A stretch of 37,818 bases of DNA from Anaerolineae bacterium (GTDB lineage Bacteria > Pseudomonadota > Alphaproteobacteria > DSM-16000 > Inquilinaceae), in NCBI GenBank assembly GCA_028285185.1, contig JANQQD010000097.1, positions 1 to 37,818 on the forward strand, in the 5' to 3' direction. The notes under the pieces are model-generated. The model searched no databases. It was given only the letters and a program-made list of their open reading frames with translations, and had not been told where the DNA came from. Position 1 is the first letter of the stretch. Every line of letters begins with the position of its first letter. Positions 18,218 through 26,759 of this stretch are shown piece after piece. Both the position numbers and the translations under genes were made by a program.

Positions 18218-18823
18218 TCAGGGCTCGTTGCGAACGGCAACGCTGGCCCGGAGATTGAAGACGCCGTCATTGGGAAGCAGGTTGCGCACAAGCGGCGTGA
18301 TCATCTGCCATTCCGCATTGACCCGGTACACCACGATGTCGTTGCGGCCGCCGGCGCCGGAAACACCCGGATCAGGGTCCCACTGCCCGTTCCCATTGGC
18401 ATCATCGTAGAATTCACCCGCATCCCACTGGTCGTTGCCGTTGTCGTCCACGTAGTATTCCGCCTCGGCGATCTCGCCGAAGCTTGGATACCACTTCACT
18501 TCGATATCGTCGGGACCGACGGTCGCCAGGCCGTGCAGGTGTTGGTTCACAAGGTTGGAGATATGCTGTTCACGGCTGATGCCGCCGACCGTTCGCACGG
18601 TAATGCCGAAACGCGATGCGTCGCGCACGCCGCCTTCGAGCAGCATGTTCACCAGCATCACCATGGAGATCTCCATGATGCCGGCCAGCATCAGGATCAA
18701 GACCGGTGCCACCAGCGCGAATTCGATCATTCCCGCCCCATCGCGGCGGCTGAACGGCAGCCTGACCCAGCGGCGGACGCGGCAGAGTAATCTCAAATGA
18801 TGCGATACAATTGTATTACACAT
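18218..18823 (-). CDS. TadE-like pseudopilin with calcium-loop-like insert
   Basis: The 201-residue protein has a basic N-terminus, then RRDGAGMIEFALVAPVLILM, the TadE hydrophobic segment with conserved Glu (E34). The helix runs about 32-55, then MVMLVNMLLEGGVRDASRFG, typical of TadE. Residues about 126-151 form an Asp/Asn/Gly-rich insert, DDNGNDQWDAGEF then DDANGNGQWDPDPG. These resemble dockerin/EF-hand loops found in secreted Ca2+-binding proteins. The ATG at 18823 has no clear ribosome site, and a TTG nine codons in is an alternative. A palindrome (18805-18816) overlaps the first codons. It is divergent from tadD. Confidence 0.82.
   Translation of the reverse strand: MCNTIVSHHLRLLCRVRRWVRLPFSRRDGAGMIEFALVAPVLILMLAGIMEISMVMLVNMLLEGGVRDASRFGITVRTVGGISREQHISNLVNQHLHGLATVGPDDIEVKWYPSFGEIAEAEYYVDDNGNDQWDAGEFYDDANGNGQWDPDPGVSGAGGRNDIVVYRVNAEWQMITPLVRNLLPNDGVFNLRASVAVRNEP
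18371..18448 (-). repeat. Two calcium-loop-like repeats inside a TadE-like protein
   Basis: Two successive units of the form D-D-x-N-G-N-x-Q-W-D encode acidic loops with spacing like EF-hand or dockerin loops. Calcium binding is inferred from the pattern only. Confidence 0.5.
18805..18816. promoter_or_regulatory. Perfect 12-bp palindrome at the tadE/tadD divergent region
   Basis: ATACAATTGTAT is a perfect palindrome in a locally AT-rich stretch between divergent tadE and tadD, overlapping the first codons of the TadE-like gene. It could be an operator for a dimeric regulator; the nearby MarR-type protein is a candidate. This is inference. Confidence 0.3.
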
Positions 18824-18890
18824 GACTGATTTTGTGATAGTTAAGGTGTGACGGTGATTTGCCGGACCCTGGGCGGCTCCCTACGCAGAC

Positions 18891-19739
18891 ATGATGCGCA
18901 TTACAAGAACAAGACTGAGGCCGTGCCTCGCTGCTTTCCTGCTTGCGTCTGCGGTGGCGGGCTGCGCCACCGATGCCAATCAGGGCTTCGGCGCGGCCGA
19001 CCAGCTGGATCCGGACGCGGCCAGTTCGCCGACCGCGCTGATCGGGCTCGCGGAGTATTCCGAAGCGACCGGCGATCTCAGATCGGCGGCCACGCTCTAT
19101 CGGCGGGCCCATGCGCTGGATCCGGGGAATCCCGAGCCACTGATCCGCCTGGTGACACTGCTCGACCGCATCGGTCCGCCCAACGAGGCCGTGGAAGCTT
19201 ATCGTTCGCTGGTCGCCATCAATCCCGGGAATGCGGAAGCCCAGCGTGGTCTGGGCAATGCCCTGGTCGCGTCGGGACGGCCGCAGGAAGCGGTCGATGC
19301 CTACCGCGCGGCGCTGGCGCTGGGCGATGATGCGCGCGTCCGCAGCAATCTCGGGGTGGCGCTGGATATGCTGGGCCGGCATACCGAAGCGCGGGACCAC
19401 TACGCCGCCGCGCTGGCGATAGCGCCGGGCGATCTGGACTACAAGAGCAATCTGGCCCTGTCGCTGGCGCTCGCGGGCAACTTCGAGCTGGCGGTGGAAA
19501 CGGCTCGGGCGACAGCGTTCGATTCCAGGTCGCAGCTGCGCCACCGCCTCACGCTCTCCCTCGTTCTCGGCCTGGCCAACCGGATGACGGAAGCGGCGGA
19601 GGTCGCGGCCGCCGACCTTGATGACGAAGGCGTCGGACGCCGGATTGCCTTCTATGAGATCCTGCGGTCGCTTCCCAGCAGTGCAGAGCGGGCGACCGCC
19701 ATCGTCATTGGCCTGCCCGGAGCCGCCGGCGCGTCGTAG
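18891..19739 (+). CDS. tadD: TadD-like TPR lipoprotein of the Flp pilus
   Basis: TadD proteins are periplasmic TPR lipoproteins needed for Flp pilus biogenesis, thought to help secretin assembly. The 282-residue precursor has a basic signal and lipobox AVAGC (Cys about 25). TPR motifs span about 45-200: LIGLAEYSEATGDLRSAATL, AEAQRGLGNALVASGRPQEA, VRSNLGVALDMLGRHTEARD and YKSNLALSLALAGNFELAVE. This region is followed by helical sequence to the end. The ATG at 18891 is followed immediately by a second in-frame ATG. It is divergent from the TadE pair and convergent with tadC, so it has its own promoter. Confidence 0.88.
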   Translation: MMRITRTRLRPCLAAFLLASAVAGCATDANQGFGAADQLDPDAASSPTALIGLAEYSEATGDLRSAATLYRRAHALDPGNPEPLIRLVTLLDRIGPPNEAVEAYRSLVAINPGNAEAQRGLGNALVASGRPQEAVDAYRAALALGDDARVRSNLGVALDMLGRHTEARDHYAAALAIAPGDLDYKSNLALSLALAGNFELAVETARATAFDSRSQLRHRLTLSLVLGLANRMTEAAEVAAADLDDEGVGRRIAFYEILRSLPSSAERATAIVIGLPGAAGAS

Positions 19740-19792
19740 GCGCCGCTCCAACGCACGGCACATTCCGGAATTTGGCGGCAGCACGACGGGCA

Positions 19793-20752
19793 CTATCGCA
19801 GCCCCCCAAGGGCGTCCATGGTGCTCAGCACCGCGGGCCCGAGCAGAACGATGAACAGGGGCGGCAGCACGAAGACGATCAGCGGCACGGTCAGGATCGC
19901 CGGCAGCCGGGCCGCCTTCTCTTCCGCTTTCATCAGCCGTTCGGTGCGAAGCTCGCTGGCCAGCACCCGCAGCGAATGGGCCAGCGGCGTGCCGTAGCGT
20001 TCGGTCTGGCTCAAGGTGTTGACCATCGCCCGCAGGCCCGGCAGGTCGGCGCGCGCGCCCAGGCCCTCCAGGGCGACCCGCCGCTCCGGAAGAAAGCTGA
20101 GCTCAACCGATGTCAGGGCGAACTCGTCGGCGAGGTCCGGGTATGAGATGCCGATCTCGGTCGCGACCCGCTGGAACGTCGCGTCCAGGCTGAGGCCCGC
20201 CTCGGCGCAGATGACCATCAGATCGAGCGCATCGGGCAGCCCCCTGCGCAGCTTTTCGCGCCGCTTGTCGGCACGGTTCTTCAGGTAGAGATCGGGCAGA
20301 TAGACGCCGATGATCACGGCGACCAGCGCAAAGGCCAGTTTCGCCATCGACGGGCCGTCATAGACCTTCGCCACATACAAGAGCAGGACCGCGACCGCCC
20401 CCATGGCCAGGGGCAGCGTCGCCTTGGTGAAGAGATAGGCGACCTTGGCGTCGTTGGAGCGTATGCCGGCCTTGGCAAGTTTGCCGGAGACATTCTCGGC
20501 ATGCTTGCTGCGCATCAGGTGCATGCGGTCGACCACGCTGCGCATGAAACCGAGCGCGCGAACCAGCTTTTGACGCCCGCGCGCTTCGGTCTGCGCCCGC
20601 TTCAGGGCGCTCTGCCGCTCCGTGATGCTCCGTGCCCGAACGACGCCGGGAGCCTTGGGCAGCAGCGCGGACCAGATCAGGGCAACCGTGGCAACGGCCG
20701 TCACCGTCGCCATCAACACGATTATCTGTTCTATGGGCAGGCCGAGATCCAT
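19793..20752 (-). CDS. tadC: Tad pilus inner-membrane platform protein TadC
   Basis: TadC is one of two GspF-like polytopic platform proteins on which the TadA ATPase acts. From the ATG at 20752 (MDLGLPIEQIIVLMATV) it is 319 residues. A membrane helix at about 10-30, a pair at about 112-155 and a final one near 290-312 enclose the cytoplasmic T2SSF domain. That domain has the hallmark RRGLPDALDLMVICAEAGLSLD and LVALSVQRETGG-equivalent ALSQTERYGTPLAHSLR-type segment (TLSQTERYGTPLAHSLRVLA). An in-frame upstream start at 20824 would run into tadB and is rejected. It lies 7 bases after tadB and ends 53 bases from the convergent tadD. Confidence 0.93.
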   Translation of the reverse strand: MDLGLPIEQIIVLMATVTAVATVALIWSALLPKAPGVVRARSITERQSALKRAQTEARGRQKLVRALGFMRSVVDRMHLMRSKHAENVSGKLAKAGIRSNDAKVAYLFTKATLPLAMGAVAVLLLYVAKVYDGPSMAKLAFALVAVIIGVYLPDLYLKNRADKRREKLRRGLPDALDLMVICAEAGLSLDATFQRVATEIGISYPDLADEFALTSVELSFLPERRVALEGLGARADLPGLRAMVNTLSQTERYGTPLAHSLRVLASELRTERLMKAEEKAARLPAILTVPLIVFVLPPLFIVLLGPAVLSTMDALGGLR

Positions 20753-20759
20753 GACGCGC

Positions 20760-21755
20760 TCATATGTCGAAGTTGACCATCTTGGCCATGGCGGCAATCC
20801 CGCAGCCCAGCCAGAAGATGCCAACGGCCAGCATGATGTTCCCGCGCGGGTCGGTCAGCAGCGCTTGCTCGTATTCCGGCGACATGGCGTAGATGACGCC
20901 GAACATGATGAACGGCAGGGCACCGATGATCATGGCGCTTGCCTTGGCTTCGGACGAAAGGGCCTTGACCTTCAGCTTCATCTGCCGCCGCTTGCGCAGA
21001 ATGTCGGCCAGATTTTCCAGGGTTTCCGCCAGGTTGCCGCCCGTTTCCCGCTGAACTGACAGGGCGACGACGAAGAAGCTGAACTCCGGCAGATCGATTC
21101 GCTCCGCCGCCTCCCACATGGCGTCTTCCAACGTCTTGCCGACCGACAGCATGTCGGAGATCGTCCGGAAATCGCTGCGCAGGGGGTCTGCCAGCTCCTC
21201 GGCGACAACTCCCAAGGAATCGGTCACCGGCAGACCGGATTTGAGGCCTCTCACGATCAGATCGATCGCCTCGGGGAACTGGCCGAGGAACTTCCCCTTC
21301 CGCCGCTTCATCAGGTACCCGACGAAGAAGTGCGGCAGTCCAAGCCCCAGTGCGAGACCGCCGATGGCCGCCGCTGCGAGATTGCCGATCCCCTGGAAGA
21401 CCAGGAAGCCCGCGATCACGCCGACGACCAGATTGGCGAGAAAGTACTGCCCGACGCTGGTCTTCAGCCCTGTGCGTTCCAGACGCGTCCTCAGCTGCCC
21501 CGGACGCGGCATGATCCGGCTGGCCAAGTTGTCGATGCCGGTGAACCGGCCCTTTTCGGTCTCCCGCCGGACGCTGGTCCGGACCGCGGTCTCTTCGACC
21601 ACCGCCCCCCGCGCACGCGCGGTGACGCCTGCCATCCGTCGATGCACCCGCTGCCGTCCGGTCGTAAGGCCCAGAAAGGCAACGCCGATCAGCGCGAAGA
21701 CGCCCGCAGCCCCGACGGAGATCAGCATCGTCTCCAGGGTCACTTCGGCGAACAT
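20760..21755 (-). CDS. tadB: Tad pilus inner-membrane platform protein TadB
   Basis: TadB is the second GspF-like platform protein. From the ATG at 21755 ([15 protein letters not shown]) it is 331 residues. It has an N-terminal helix (about 10-30), a double helix near 100-145 and C-terminal helices near 270-325. The T2SSF domain motif is QFPEAIDLIVRGLKSGLPVTDSL, followed by SVQRETGGNLAETLENLADILRKR, the classic TadB sequence. The ATG overlaps the tadA stop as TGATG, so translation is coupled. A longer in-frame extension to 21929 overlaps tadA and is rejected. Confidence 0.95.
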   Translation of the reverse strand: MFAEVTLETMLISVGAAGVFALIGVAFLGLTTGRQRVHRRMAGVTARARGAVVEETAVRTSVRRETEKGRFTGIDNLASRIMPRPGQLRTRLERTGLKTSVGQYFLANLVVGVIAGFLVFQGIGNLAAAAIGGLALGLGLPHFFVGYLMKRRKGKFLGQFPEAIDLIVRGLKSGLPVTDSLGVVAEELADPLRSDFRTISDMLSVGKTLEDAMWEAAERIDLPEFSFFVVALSVQRETGGNLAETLENLADILRKRRQMKLKVKALSSEAKASAMIIGALPFIMFGVIYAMSPEYEQALLTDPRGNIMLAVGIFWLGCGIAAMAKMVNFDI

Positions 21756-23467
21756 CACATCAGCCCCATCAGAGTTTGGCCGAGGCCGAAGTACTCGGCC
21801 CGCGGCATGAAATGCGGGCGGACGCCAGACGGGCGGAACGAGCCGCGAAGCCGTCCCCGCTCGTCCTCGCCCTGGAACTCGAATTGGAAGAGGTCCTGCG
21901 TGATGACGACATCGCCTTCCATGCCGCACACCTCGCTGATGGTGTTGATGCGCCGCATGCCGTCACGCATGCGGCTGATCTGAATGATCAGATGGATGGC
22001 GCTGGCGATCTGCGTGCGCACGGCCTTGGCGGGAAGGTTGACGGACGCCATGCCGACCATGTTCTCAAGCCGGATCAGGGCGTCGCGCGGACGGTTGGCG
22101 TGGACAGTACACATCGAGCCGTCGTGGCCCGTGTTCATCGCCTGCAGCATGTCGACCGCTTCGCCGCCGCGGACCTCGCCGACGATGATCCGGTCGGGCC
22201 GCATACGCAGCGCGTTCTTCACCAGATGGCGGATGTTGATCTCGCCCTTGCCTTCCAGGCTGGCGGGCCGGGTCTCCAGCCTGACGACATGGGGCTGCTG
22301 CAGCTGCAGTTCGGCCGCGTCTTCGATGGTCACGACCCGTTCGCCGTGATCGATCAGCTGCGACAGCGCGTTCAGCAGCGTCGTCTTACCGGAGCCTGTG
22401 CCACCTGAAATCAGGACGTTCAGCCGGCAGCGTGCGGCGATCTTCAGGAACTGACACATCGCCGACGACAGGTTCCCCTGCTCCGCCATCTTGTCCAGCG
22501 TGATGCGGCGGCGGGAGAATTTACGGATGGAGATCGACGGGCCGTCGATCGCCAGGGGTGGGACGATGATGTTGACGCGGCTGCCGTCGAGAAGGCGGGC
22601 GTCGCAGATCGGGCTCGATTCGTCGATGCGCCTGCCGATCCGGGTGACGATCCGGGTGGCGATGTTCATCACGTGGCCGTCGTCCTGGAAGACCACGTCG
22701 GTCAGCTGCAGCTTGCCGCTGCGCTCCACATAGACCTGGTCGTGCCCGTTGACCATGATGTCTGTCACCGAGTCGTCGGCCAGCAGCGGCTCCAGCGGGC
22801 CGAGACCGATCATGTCGTCGACCAGCGACGAGACAAGCTTGGCGAATTCCGTGCTGTTGAGCTGCAGACGCAGCTCTTTACAGATGTCGGAGACGACGTC
22901 GCGCAACTCGGAATGCAGTGTCTGCTGGTCCAGCGACGATGCCAGGCCGACATCGATGCGCTCGAGCACCAGCGGCTTGACCTGCCGCTTCGCCTCTTCC
23001 AGAGACGTTTCCAGTCCCCCCCAACGGGCGGCAGGCTGGGGTGCCGACTCCTGAACGGCCAGCGGGTCGATCAGCCGATGGTGCTCCGGAACCGTATCGG
23101 CCACCGGCTCCGGCACCGCGCGAGTTTGCTCCAGCGACTGCTGGGCGCGGCCGGCGACGAGATCGCCGATCAGCACCGATACCAGCCGCCGCTGCTGCAA
23201 CAGGTCCAGAACCTGGCCGGTATCGTCCAGAGTGTCCATGACCACGTCGGTCACAAGACGGGCCACCTCGCTGCGCGACATCCTGCGCGCCTTCGCGGTC
23301 GGTATAGCCTTGGCCACTTCCGGCAGAAGCTGTTGGCGGCAGGATTCGACCGGATCAAGCAGATCGAACCCGAGCCCGTCGGTCGGTCCCCCGTCGAAAC
23401 TCAGCGACTCCGACGTTCCGTTGGTGCGAGGCGCGTCCAGGGTGGCTGAAAGAGGCGGAACGGTCAT
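21755..23467 (-). CDS. tadA: Tad pilus assembly ATPase TadA/CpaF with duplicated N-terminal domain
   Basis: TadA is the hexameric secretion ATPase that powers Flp pilus assembly. The catalytic core has [12 protein letters not shown] (Walker A about 355-363), IEDAAELQL, the Walker B-type [12 protein letters not shown] (about 426-437) and the His box [12 protein letters not shown] (about 447-458). The NTD includes [16 protein letters not shown] and VYVERSGKL. At 570 residues it is long for the family, which is usually nearer 420-500. Residues about 41-106 and 157-223 align with each other as two copies of the N-terminal helical domain. It overlaps cpaE by 4 bases (ATGA) and tadB as TGATG. Confidence 0.96.
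   Translation of the reverse strand: MTVPPLSATLDAPRTNGTSESLSFDGGPTDGLGFDLLDPVESCRQQLLPEVAKAIPTAKARRMSRSEVARLVTDVVMDTLDDTGQVLDLLQQRRLVSVLIGDLVAGRAQQSLEQTRAVPEPVADTVPEHHRLIDPLAVQESAPQPAARWGGLETSLEEAKRQVKPLVLERIDVGLASSLDQQTLHSELRDVVSDICKELRLQLNSTEFAKLVSSLVDDMIGLGPLEPLLADDSVTDIMVNGHDQVYVERSGKLQLTDVVFQDDGHVMNIATRIVTRIGRRIDESSPICDARLLDGSRVNIIVPPLAIDGPSISIRKFSRRRITLDKMAEQGNLSSAMCQFLKIAARCRLNVLISGGTGSGKTTLLNALSQLIDHGERVVTIEDAAELQLQQPHVVRLETRPASLEGKGEINIRHLVKNALRMRPDRIIVGEVRGGEAVDMLQAMNTGHDGSMCTVHANRPRDALIRLENMVGMASVNLPAKAVRTQIASAIHLIIQISRMRDGMRRINTISEVCGMEGDVVITQDLFQFEFQGEDERGRLRGSFRPSGVRPHFMPRAEYFGLGQTLMGLM
22799..22999 (-). repeat. Second copy of the duplicated N-terminal helical domain in TadA
   Basis: Encodes residues about 157-223 ([15 protein letters not shown] ... 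[13 protein letters not shown]). This is the copy in the position usual for TadA/CpaF, immediately before the [10 protein letters not shown] segment, so the upstream copy at 23150-23347 is the extra one. Confidence 0.6.
23150..23347 (-). repeat. First copy of the duplicated N-terminal helical domain in TadA
   Basis: Encodes residues about 41-106 ([14 protein letters not shown] ... [12 protein letters not shown]). The order of charged and hydrophobic residues matches the second copy at 22799-22999, ending in LVSxLxxDxxxG in both. Identity is modest, so the duplication is old. Confidence 0.6.
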
Positions 23468-24690
23468 TGCTTAAGCTTTCCAAGAAGCCCACGCCAACCG
23501 TGCTGCTTGGGCTCGTCAACCTCGACGACCTGCGCCAACGTGGTCGTCAGCGCGCGGACCGCTGCGCCTGACGCCCTGTGCCTCATCCCCGCAGTGAGCG
23601 GCTTCCCGTCGAGCGCGGCTTTGGCCGCCTGCGGAACTTCCTGGACCTGGAAGTCGATCTTCGCCTCCAGGCTCTTCTCGAACTCCGCTACGCTTAGTTC
23701 GCCGCCCTTGGCGTGCCCCACGCGGTTGGCAACGATCTTGAAGTTGGGATGCCCGACGGACCGTTCGAGCGCCTTGCGAATGCGCATGGCGTCGCGCAGA
23801 CCCGCGATGGACAGGTCGGTCACCAACCCGATGCCGTCGGCCGCCGACAACAGGTCGATATTGCTAGCAATGCGGTGACGGGGCAGGTCGATCACCACCG
23901 TGTCGACAACCTGCCGAAGCTCTTCCAGCAGCCGCCCCAGGGCCTCGGTATCGATGTGGACGGCTTCGTCGATCGGCTCCTCGCCGCCGAGGATGTAGAG
24001 GTTGTCGCCGCAATTCACCAGGGCGCTGGCCACCAGCAGACTGTCGATCCGCTCAGGATCCTCAAGTGCATTGCGAAGACCGTTGCCCGGATCGACATCG
24101 AAGCTGAGTGCGGCCGTGCCGAAGTGCAGATCCAGGTCGACCAGCGCAGCATGGCGGCCGAATTCGTGCGCCAGCAGCCAGGCGATACCGGCGGCGAGGC
24201 TGCTCGCACCGGTGCCGCCGCGGGATCCGATGACGACGACAATCCTGCCCGACCGCTTCTCTTCGTCCGCCATCTCGGTGTGGCTGATCGACAGAATGGT
24301 GCGCCGCAGTTCCTGACCCGTGATGGGCTTCACCAGATAGTCGGTTGCGCCCGCGCTGATCAACGAGCGGTAGAGACCAACGTCGTTGTCCGGCCCCAAC
24401 GCGATGATCGTGGTGGCTTCACCGCAAGTCGCCTTCAGCGCTGCCATGTCGCTGGCGGGGGACGCCGTGTCGGTGACGTCGACGATCAGAAGCGACGGCG
24501 GAGACGCGAGCTGAATCGTGGACGCTGCGTCGGCGATGCCGCCTTCGCGCACCTCGACGCCTCGCCGTGCGCCCGGAACCACACGGCAGATGGCGTCCAG
24601 CGTGTCGCTGTCGGGAACGAAGGCCAGAACCGCAGGCTGGGATTTGTCAGCCTTGGGTCCGGCGCTACCGCTTTTCAGAGCCATGTTCAT
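23464..24690 (-). CDS. cpaE: Tad pilus localisation ATPase CpaE/TadZ
   Basis: CpaE/TadZ is a MinD/ParA-like protein that places the Tad machine at its site in the cell. The 408-residue product has an atypical receiver domain at about 20-135, with SPPSLLIVDVTD, ALGPDNDV and the GATDYLVKPITGQEL ending typical of receivers. A MinD-like domain follows with VVVIGSRGGTGASSLAAGIAW, ALVDLDLHFGTAALSFD and VVIDLPRH. The P-loop GGTGASS lacks the usual Lys after the third Gly, a feature seen in many CpaE/TadZ proteins. The ATG overlaps the cpaD stop as TGATG, and the stop overlaps tadA. Confidence 0.94.
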   Translation of the reverse strand: MNMALKSGSAGPKADKSQPAVLAFVPDSDTLDAICRVVPGARRGVEVREGGIADAASTIQLASPPSLLIVDVTDTASPASDMAALKATCGEATTIIALGPDNDVGLYRSLISAGATDYLVKPITGQELRRTILSISHTEMADEEKRSGRIVVVIGSRGGTGASSLAAGIAWLLAHEFGRHAALVDLDLHFGTAALSFDVDPGNGLRNALEDPERIDSLLVASALVNCGDNLYILGGEEPIDEAVHIDTEALGRLLEELRQVVDTVVIDLPRHRIASNIDLLSAADGIGLVTDLSIAGLRDAMRIRKALERSVGHPNFKIVANRVGHAKGGELSVAEFEKSLEAKIDFQVQEVPQAAKAALDGKPLTAGMRHRASGAAVRALTTTLAQVVEVDEPKQHGWRGLLGKLKQ

Positions 24691-25349
24691 CAGTTGCCAC
24701 TCGTCGTCTGCCCAACCGGCGGCTTGATCGCGTCATCTCGATAGCGGGTGACCGCGCCGACCCCGGTGGATCCTTCAGCCGGAACGGGGACGCGGCCTTG
24801 CATCAGATCCTCCTGATTGGCGACCATGCGGGCGAGGTTGGTCGCTGTTGCGCAGCCAAGCGGCGGCATCAGCGCGTTGGGCGTGAAGCCCGCAACGGCT
24901 GCCGGGCGGCAGGCCGTCGGCAGATAGACCTCACGCCTGAGGGCGACGGTCACTGTCTCTCCGCCCGTCAGGATCTCCTGGCTGGCGGACACGATCACCC
25001 CACGCGAGCCGAGATCCTCCGCCACAATCTGCATGCGGGTGTTGGCCAGCGGCCCGGCCGCCATCAGGATCACCGTGTCGCCGTCTTCCGGGCGGACCCC
25101 ATTGACGAAGTCGCCGAGACGGTTTTGCTCCATCGGCGTGTAGGCAACCGTGCTTGGCGCGAACCGCACGGCATGGGTGTAGACCGTGTCTTCCACCTGA
25201 TACGCAGTCGCCGTCGGGATCGAATACGTCTCCGGCGTGTTGAGGCAGCCGGCGACCCCAAGACAAAGGCAGGCGGCAGACACTGCGGCTGCAATGCGAC
25301 GGCGGGACTGACGGGCGATGGTGACGGTCACGTCGATGTGCTTGTCCAT
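24690..25349 (-). CDS. cpaD: Tad pilus lipoprotein CpaD
   Basis: CpaD is the small lipoprotein that accompanies the CpaC secretin in the outer membrane of alphaproteobacterial Tad systems. The 219-residue precursor has a basic n-region, hydrophobic stretch and lipobox GVAGC (Cys about 35). The mature part has VRPEDGDTVILMAAG, MQIVAEDLGSRGVIV, VTVALRREVYLPTACR and LGCATATNLARMVANQEDLMQGR, the CpaD pattern near the C-terminus. It is 11 bases after cpaC and overlaps cpaE. Length and order match the family. Confidence 0.92.
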   Translation of the reverse strand: MDKHIDVTVTIARQSRRRIAAAVSAACLCLGVAGCLNTPETYSIPTATAYQVEDTVYTHAVRFAPSTVAYTPMEQNRLGDFVNGVRPEDGDTVILMAAGPLANTRMQIVAEDLGSRGVIVSASQEILTGGETVTVALRREVYLPTACRPAAVAGFTPNALMPPLGCATATNLARMVANQEDLMQGRVPVPAEGSTGVGAVTRYRDDAIKPPVGQTTSGN

Positions 25350-25360
25350 GGCCGGTCTCC

Positions 25361-26737
25361 CTACTTCAGCACGAAGCCGCCGCTGACCTCACCGACCGCG
25401 CTGGCGACGTGGTTCGGTGCTGGGACATACGGCGCAGGCGGGGAAAGATCGGGCGTATCGACCAGATCGTAAGGGGGATCGGTCGGCGCGATGATCCGCT
25501 GGTTCCGTACCGGCTCCACCAGATACGGCGTGACGATGATCACCAGTTCGGTCTCGCGGTTCTCGAACTGCTCCGACCGGAACAACGGACCCAGGATCGG
25601 CAGATCCTGCAGGAAGGGCAGCCCGTCGGCATTGCGCGACGCATCGCTCTGGAACAGCCCGGCGATGGCGAAGCTCTCGCCGCTGCCCATCTCCACCGAA
25701 GTTTCGGCCCGCCGCGTTTCCAGTGCCGGAATGTTGAACCCGTTGACCGTGACGGCCCCGGCATCCGACAGCGTGCTGACCTCCGGCCTGACACGCATGC
25801 TGATCCGACCGCCGGCGAGCACCGTCGGGGTGAATGCCAGTGAGACGCCGAATTCGCGAAACGAGATGCTGATGTCGCCGTCGCTGTCGACTGTCGGAAC
25901 GGGGAACTCGCCGCCGGCCAGGAAGCTCGCCGTCTCGCCCGACATCGTCGTCAGATTGGGCTCCGCCAGGATAGCCACCATGCCGGCGCTTTCCAGCGCG
26001 TCGATCAGCACGTTGACGCTGGCATCGTCGGTCTGAAAGGCGCCGAACCCGCTGCCGAAGGCCGTGGCGCTGCGGATCACCTCTTGGCCGACGCCAGTGA
26101 AGTCGCGGCCGGTCGCCAGACCGAAGACGTAGTTGCCACGCGTGATGATGGCTTCCCAGTTGAGCCCCAGCTCCTGGGCAGCGCTGCGGCTGACCTCGGC
26201 GATCCTCACCTGCAGGTTGACTTGCGTCGGCCCGTCGATGGAGGTCTGGTTGATCACCTGCGCGGCGTCGGGCACATAAGCCTCCGCCACCCGAACCGCA
26301 TTCGCAGCCACAGCGGCACTGTCCGCCAGGCCGGTCAGCAGCACGCTGGAACCCGCTGCCTCGGCCAGAATGCCGCTGCCCGGCGCGACGCGTGCGATCG
26401 ACCGGTTCACTTCGGCGACCGAAAGGCGCGACACCAAGAGGATGTTGCCCACGACGTCGTTGGCTTCGTTGACCGCCAGGATGTTGGTCTGCCCAGGCGC
26501 GCTGGCGAAGACGTAGATCAGCGTCGGCGACATCACCTCCACATCGGCGATCGATGGATCGGCGACGAATACCGAAGCGGCTGGCGCGTCCAGCTCAACC
26601 AGTTCGCCGGTACTGACATCAAGAGAAAGCGGGACAGCGTCCCCCGAAATGAATCGAACGGCCGACACCTGCGGAGCGGCCAGTCCGATCAAGGCAACCA
26701 GACTTATCGTAATCAGCCAATCGCGATACCGTCTCAT
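25361..26737 (-). CDS. cpaC: Tad pilus outer-membrane secretin CpaC/RcpA
   Basis: CpaC is the type II/III secretin through which the Flp pilus exits. The 458-residue precursor has a signal peptide (about 1-26, cut after VSA). A pilus-type N-domain follows (about 30-100; LSLDVSTGELVELD, ADVEVMSPTLIYVFA) with a BON-like region near 105-170. The secretin domain at about 175-425 has LQVRIAEVSRSAAQELGLNW, ILAEPNLTTMSGETASFLAGGEFPVP, VSLAFTPTVL and LPFLQDLPILGPLFRSEQFENRETELVIIVTPYLVEP. All these are hallmark segments. It lies 22 bases after cpaB. Confidence 0.97.
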   Translation of the reverse strand: MRRYRDWLITISLVALIGLAAPQVSAVRFISGDAVPLSLDVSTGELVELDAPAASVFVADPSIADVEVMSPTLIYVFASAPGQTNILAVNEANDVVGNILLVSRLSVAEVNRSIARVAPGSGILAEAAGSSVLLTGLADSAAVAANAVRVAEAYVPDAAQVINQTSIDGPTQVNLQVRIAEVSRSAAQELGLNWEAIITRGNYVFGLATGRDFTGVGQEVIRSATAFGSGFGAFQTDDASVNVLIDALESAGMVAILAEPNLTTMSGETASFLAGGEFPVPTVDSDGDISISFREFGVSLAFTPTVLAGGRISMRVRPEVSTLSDAGAVTVNGFNIPALETRRAETSVEMGSGESFAIAGLFQSDASRNADGLPFLQDLPILGPLFRSEQFENRETELVIIVTPYLVEPVRNQRIIAPTDPPYDLVDTPDLSPPAPYVPAPNHVASAVGEVSGGFVLK

Positions 26738-26759
26738 GGTGTTCTACCTTTCGTCCGGC

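Noticed and set aside
23464-24690. Missing P-loop Lys in CpaE as a broken ATPase
   Set aside because: An atypical P-loop is common in the CpaE/TadZ family, so it is not a defect specific to this gene.
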